Shown here: one piece after another, positions 60,999 to 64,000 of the stretch
How positions within the stretch are numbered: the stretch's first letter is position 1
Layout: each line of letters begins with the position of its first letter
From: Pseudovibrio sp947494035
GTDB lineage: Bacteria > Pseudomonadota > Alphaproteobacteria > Rhizobiales > Stappiaceae
DNA length: 64,000 bases
NCBI GenBank assembly: GCA_947494035.1
Contig: CANLTN010000006.1
Span: 62,001 to 126,000 of the forward strand
Direction of reading: 5' to 3'
Made by a program: the position numbers and the translations under genes
Notes under the pieces: generated by a model
Databases searched by the model: none
What the model was told of the DNA's origin: nothing
What the model saw: the letters and a program-made list of their open reading frames with translations, nothing else

Positions 60999-62144
60999 CT
61001 AGAATGAGAAACCGATACCGGCACCGGCAGCGACGTTCTCGTCAAAGTCGGTGGCGACGGAAGCTGTGATGGCAACGTTCTCCATGGGCATGAAGGCGGC
61101 CTTCATGGAACCGGCAGACTTGCCTTTGAAGTGACCAAAGCCACCGGAGAGGGAAAGGCCGTTCATCCCGCCTTGAATGATTGGCGCGTTTGCAATCGCG
61201 ATTGCCATAGCAACACCGGCCTGCAGCTCATCCACGTCCTCTTCCAGAGAGACGATGCGCGAGCTGTTGCTGGCAATCGCATCCGTATTCGCGGTGATCC
61301 GGTCTGCATTGCTGTTGACAGCGGCGACCATATTGTTACGGGCGGTGCCAGTGAAAGAGGAGTTCAGGTCATCCAGAGAACCAACCTTCTCGTTGAGCGC
61401 GGTCACTGCGGAGACCACCGTGGTGTCCGCCGGATCTGCCGCCTGCAAGTCGCTCGGCAGGGTGCTGATATCGCCAATCTTTGCGTCGACTGCGTTGAAG
61501 GAGGCGAGTATGCCGTTGCCAAAATCTTCTTTTTTCGCGAAAGCTTGTGCAGCTGCTCGGCCAGAAGCGTTGTCGCCGATAGCAGTGGCGAAGGTGCTGT
61601 AATCGGGGTTTTCGCTGACGAACGTGCCGTATTCGGTAGAGTAGTCCTCTACTGCTGTACCGAGCTCACCTAGTTTTGCCTCCATTTCGTCGGGTATCTG
61701 GCCGTCGAAATCAGTGTCCACTGGGTATGTGGGGGCCTCCATGGTAATCATTTCGCCATTAGCTGCTTTTGCCTCTACGTGGTCGAGATATTCTTTCCAC
61801 TCGGCTTTCGCTGTTGTGCCATCTTTAAGTGCAGTTTCAATAGCGCGTGCTGTTTTGAAGGCTGATCCATCTGCATCCTTTAATGCGTTCTTTGTGAGAT
61901 CTGAGATTTCTACAGCAGTCTGGGCTGTCCCAATTAGATTTCCCAAAGCATCAATGTCGCCCGCATTGTCGGTAACTTCATTTGCAATCATGTCGGCAAT
62001 CCCCTCGTAATTTTGAGTACTTGAGGGGCCGGCTGTTTCGCCTTCGTATGCGCCGGGGCCGGTGATAGTAATAGTACCTGCCTGCGCCATGCCTGCGCCT
62101 GCCAACAAAGCGATTAATGCACATGAGTATTTGAGATGAGTCAT
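60999..62144 (-). CDS. Surface protein with YadA-like membrane anchor
   Basis: This protein of 381 residues has a signal peptide (ALIALLAGAGMAQA). A helical, coiled-coil passenger covers about 45-290, and the stalk ANTDAIASNSSRIVSLEEDV leads to the YadA-type anchor. The anchor has GMNGLSLSGGFGHFKGKSAG and four beta strands, ending in Phe (GAGIGFSF). It should form a trimeric outer-membrane pore with the passenger outside. The passenger has no YadA head repeats, being mostly Ala/Asp/Glu helices. An adhesion or matrix role is likely. Confidence 0.82.
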   Translation of the reverse strand: MTHLKYSCALIALLAGAGMAQAGTITITGPGAYEGETAGPSSTQNYEGIADMIANEVTDNAGDIDALGNLIGTAQTAVEISDLTKNALKDADGSAFKTARAIETALKDGTTAKAEWKEYLDHVEAKAANGEMITMEAPTYPVDTDFDGQIPDEMEAKLGELGTAVEDYSTEYGTFVSENPDYSTFATAIGDNASGRAAAQAFAKKEDFGNGILASFNAVDAKIGDISTLPSDLQAADPADTTVVSAVTALNEKVGSLDDLNSSFTGTARNNMVAAVNSNADRITANTDAIASNSSRIVSLEEDVDELQAGVAMAIAIANAPIIQGGMNGLSLSGGFGHFKGKSAGSMKAAFMPMENVAITASVATDFDENVAAGAGIGFSF

Positions 62145-62720
62145 AGTAAAAACCCTGTTTTAAACAATAGAAACTGACCTAAATGCTGCTGCCGGAAACC
62201 ATTGAGTTGGCATGCAGAAATCGTTCTGTCGCATCAGGCGAGCAGTTGTTGGAAAGCAATTTGTGTTCCTGTGAAAGAAGCCTGTGATCAGTCGGCTTCA
62301 TCATATGCTTACTTATATTCGCAGGATCTTCGGATGAGTATTAGTGAAACAATGCCAGTAATAATTCAGAGGACAATATTTAGGTGATGGGAAGTCTATG
62401 GAATCCCGTTTTTCAATGACGTGAATTTGAGGAATTTGATGGGTCTCAGCGAGTTCCCATTGCTTTTGCTCCGCTTGAATCTAGGGGGTATAGCTTACAG
62501 GGACGGGTGTGCTGCTGTGGAGTTCAGGCGGTTATGACGGGCAAGGCAAAATAAAAACCCCGCCTCATGAAGAGACGGGGTTTTTGGGAGTGTGCGAGCG
62601 CCACATGAACAAGTGCCCAAGTGGGGCCTGTTATTTTTATTTTTGTTCGTTCTTATTGTTTTTATTTGGCACCAGATGGCTCAACCGCTGCACAGTTATG
62701 CGTTGGCAAAGCCGTCTGGA
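62145..62720. other. Spacer between YadA-like gene and pfkB
   Basis: This stretch of about 575 bp has no supported gene. The first part should contain the YadA-like promoter. The last 140 bp hold the terminator for the pfkB transcript. Confidence 0.45.
62552..62584 (-). terminator. Rho-independent terminator after pfkB
   Basis: AAAAACCCCGCCTC and GAGACGGGGTTTTT are 14-bp arms with one wobble and a 5-base loop, with A/T tracts at both ends. It lies about 140 bp beyond the pfkB stop on the minus strand. Confidence 0.85.
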
Positions 62721-63614
62721 TTAGTCGCCCGCAGGAAAGTTTTTCTGCACGTTGTCCAGATCAAGGACAGTTGGCAGAGAGGCCTCGTTGCCGAGGAACT
62801 GAATAGCGTGTGCAGATGCCGCACGAGCCAGTTTGAAGTGATCTTCCCAAGCCCCTTTAGGATCAGCCAGATAACCATAAACATAAGCGCCGTGGAAGGT
62901 ATCACCCGCACCGTTGGTATCGATGACGCGATCTCCTGGTACTTTCAAAGCAGCAAGACGTTTGATCGGGCACTTGTCTTCGTACCAAAGCAGCCCTTTT
63001 TCACCCTGTGTTACACCGCCCACCTTGACGCCTTTAGCGCGCAGGTATTCCAGTGTGTCTTCTGGTGATTTATCCAGTTGCTCACAGAACAGTTCAGAGA
63101 CAATCGCAACATCAATGTAGTCGAGCAGCTCCTCGGTGTTCTCACGAACAGCACCACCATCCAGAGAGGTGAGAATACCGTGCTTGCGGCACAGTTTTGC
63201 GTAGTGCAGAGCGGCATGCGGAAGGTGACCATCCACGTGCAGGGCCTGACAGCCAGCAAGGTTCAGCTCCGGGAACGGATGCAGGAAGTCGTTATCGCGA
63301 CAACGCACAATGGCGCGTTTGCCATCCTTTGGCATGATGAAGGAAAGGGAGCTTTCCTTCACCTTACAGCTGTGGATCGGAATGGAGTATTTTGCGGCCA
63401 TATCGCGGAACATGCGGGACAGCCAGTCATCTGCCATGGAGCACAAAAGGTCTGGTGCAATGCCCAGCTTTGCGCAGACAAAAGCTGCAGTTACAGCGTT
63501 GCCACCAAAGCTAACGGCATAATCCTGCGCAATTGCCTTTTCATCGCCTTCCGGCATGATCTCTGACAAAAAGGTTACGTCGATATAGGACTGGCCAATG
63601 AATAGCGCTTTCAT
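62721..63614 (-). CDS. PfkB family sugar kinase
   Basis: This kinase of 297 residues starts at the ATG at 63614, behind GGAGTACAGG. It has the N-terminal motif VSFGGNAVTAAF with GG, and the catalytic C-terminal motif DTNGAGDTFHGAY with the base Asp. Its layout resembles YihV-like and fructose-type kinases. It lies 58 bp after a class II fructose-bisphosphate aldolase gene on the same strand. A sugar-phosphate kinase feeding that aldolase is likely. The exact sugar is not known. Confidence 0.88.
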   Translation of the reverse strand: MKALFIGQSYIDVTFLSEIMPEGDEKAIAQDYAVSFGGNAVTAAFVCAKLGIAPDLLCSMADDWLSRMFRDMAAKYSIPIHSCKVKESSLSFIMPKDGKRAIVRCRDNDFLHPFPELNLAGCQALHVDGHLPHAALHYAKLCRKHGILTSLDGGAVRENTEELLDYIDVAIVSELFCEQLDKSPEDTLEYLRAKGVKVGGVTQGEKGLLWYEDKCPIKRLAALKVPGDRVIDTNGAGDTFHGAYVYGYLADPKGAWEDHFKLARAASAHAIQFLGNEASLPTVLDLDNVQKNFPAGD

Positions 63615-63672
63615 CCTGTACTCCATCAAAATCCAGACCACACTACATACAGTGTGGTCTGTGAGGTCATTC

Positions 63673-64000
63673 TTACTGCGCCAGGGATTTACCAGCGCTG
63701 CGAAGGTCAGCAAAGGCTTCTGTCATGCGAGTGACAATGCCTTTTTCACCTTCCCGCAGCAATTTGCGCGGATCGTAGACCTTCTTATAAGGGACACCGG
63801 TCTCCGGGTCGATCTGGTGTTTGAACGCATTTGGCGTTTCGAACACATAAGCGCCCGCTTTTTCGGAGAATGCAAACTGGGTATCGGTGTCGATGTTCAT
63901 TTTGAACACGCCGTAACCGAGGCTTTCCGCAATTTGCGCTTTCTCAGAGCCGGAACCACCGTGGAACACGAGTGGCAGCGGGTTTTCGCCCAGACCGTGG
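63673..64000 (-). CDS. Class II fructose-bisphosphate aldolase, C-terminal part
   Basis: The frame runs in from the right edge, so only about the last 109 residues are seen. They include PLVFHGGSGSEKAQ, with the phosphate and Zn-binding region, the NIDTDTQFAF segment and a family-typical VYDPRKLLREGEKG tail. Class II aldolases split fructose-1,6-bisphosphate or relatives with a zinc ion. The pfkB-type kinase gene follows after 58 bp, so the two form a sugar-phosphate unit. The first part cannot be judged from this window. Confidence 0.9.
   Translation of the reverse strand, partial: HGLGENPLPLVFHGGSGSEKAQIAESLGYGVFKMNIDTDTQFAFSEKAGAYVFETPNAFKHQIDPETGVPYKKVYDPRKLLREGEKGIVTRMTEAFADLRSAGKSLAQ

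Noticed and set aside
1..64000. CRISPR arrays, rRNA, tRNA and intact insertion sequences
   Set aside because: I found no regularly spaced direct repeats, no recognisable rRNA or cloverleaf sequence, and no transposase gene with terminal repeats. Short or decayed elements could have been missed.

Overview
This window looks like part of a large repABC-type replicon (plasmid or chromid) of an alphaproteobacterium. The order Hyphomicrobiales or a marine Stappiaceae-like genus such as Pseudovibrio fits best. That placement is an inference from the repABC operon, Sinorhizobium-style rkp capsule genes, an IalB protein and a napEFDABC operon; I see no rRNA or tRNA to confirm it.

Layout. (1) 1-12.4 kb holds a capsule (K-antigen) locus: the 3' end of a type I polyketide/fatty-acid synthase (rkpA-like), an alpha-oxoamine synthase (rkpG-like), a convergent short-chain reductase (rkpH-like), then an ABC-dependent export set (OPX lipoprotein, KpsE, KpsM, KpsT), two tandem KpsS-family proteins and a formyltransferase. 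The lipid genes probably make an unusual lipid used for capsule synthesis or anchoring. (2) After a GntR regulator comes repABC (14.1-17.9 kb), with a counter-transcribed RNA-like region between repB and repC. Further downstream, among arsenic-resistance and small envelope-associated genes (17.9-22.5 kb), lie two perfect 16-bp palindromes and two imperfect relatives that match the repABC parS consensus. (3) 23.5-25.2 kb has an exported protein of unknown function and a membrane-bound AraC regulator.

(4) 25.4-36.4 kb is an acyl-CoA catabolic region: quinone oxidoreductase-SDR, three acyl-CoA dehydrogenases, SDR-MaoC-SDR, and a kinase of the ACAD10/LvaA type, with a TetR regulator nearby. The same roughly 20-bp palindrome precedes both transcription units, which suggests one regulon. 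(5) 36.6-46.4 kb is a patchwork: a uracil-DNA-glycosylase-like gene, a small antirestriction-associated domain protein, alpha/beta hydrolases, a WYL regulator, a GSU2403-type nucleotidyltransferase with a possibly leaderless promoter, a C69-family Ntn-hydrolase with Ser in place of Cys, a fumarylacetoacetate-hydrolase-family gene with its GntR regulator, and an amino-acid-type binding protein without a transporter. (6) 46.7-50.7 kb is a sulfur cluster: Crp/Fnr regulator, DUF2892 protein, persulfide-dioxygenase-like enzyme and SulP transporter.

(7) 51.3-56.0 kb is the periplasmic nitrate reductase operon napEFDABC, preceded by an FNR-type box. (8) 56.2-64.0 kb holds two APC permeases, a hydrolase, an IalB-like protein, a YadA-anchored surface protein, a PfkB kinase and the 3' end of a class II fructose-bisphosphate aldolase gene. 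Strong hairpins separate most units. I see no CRISPR array, intact insertion sequence or tRNA gene.
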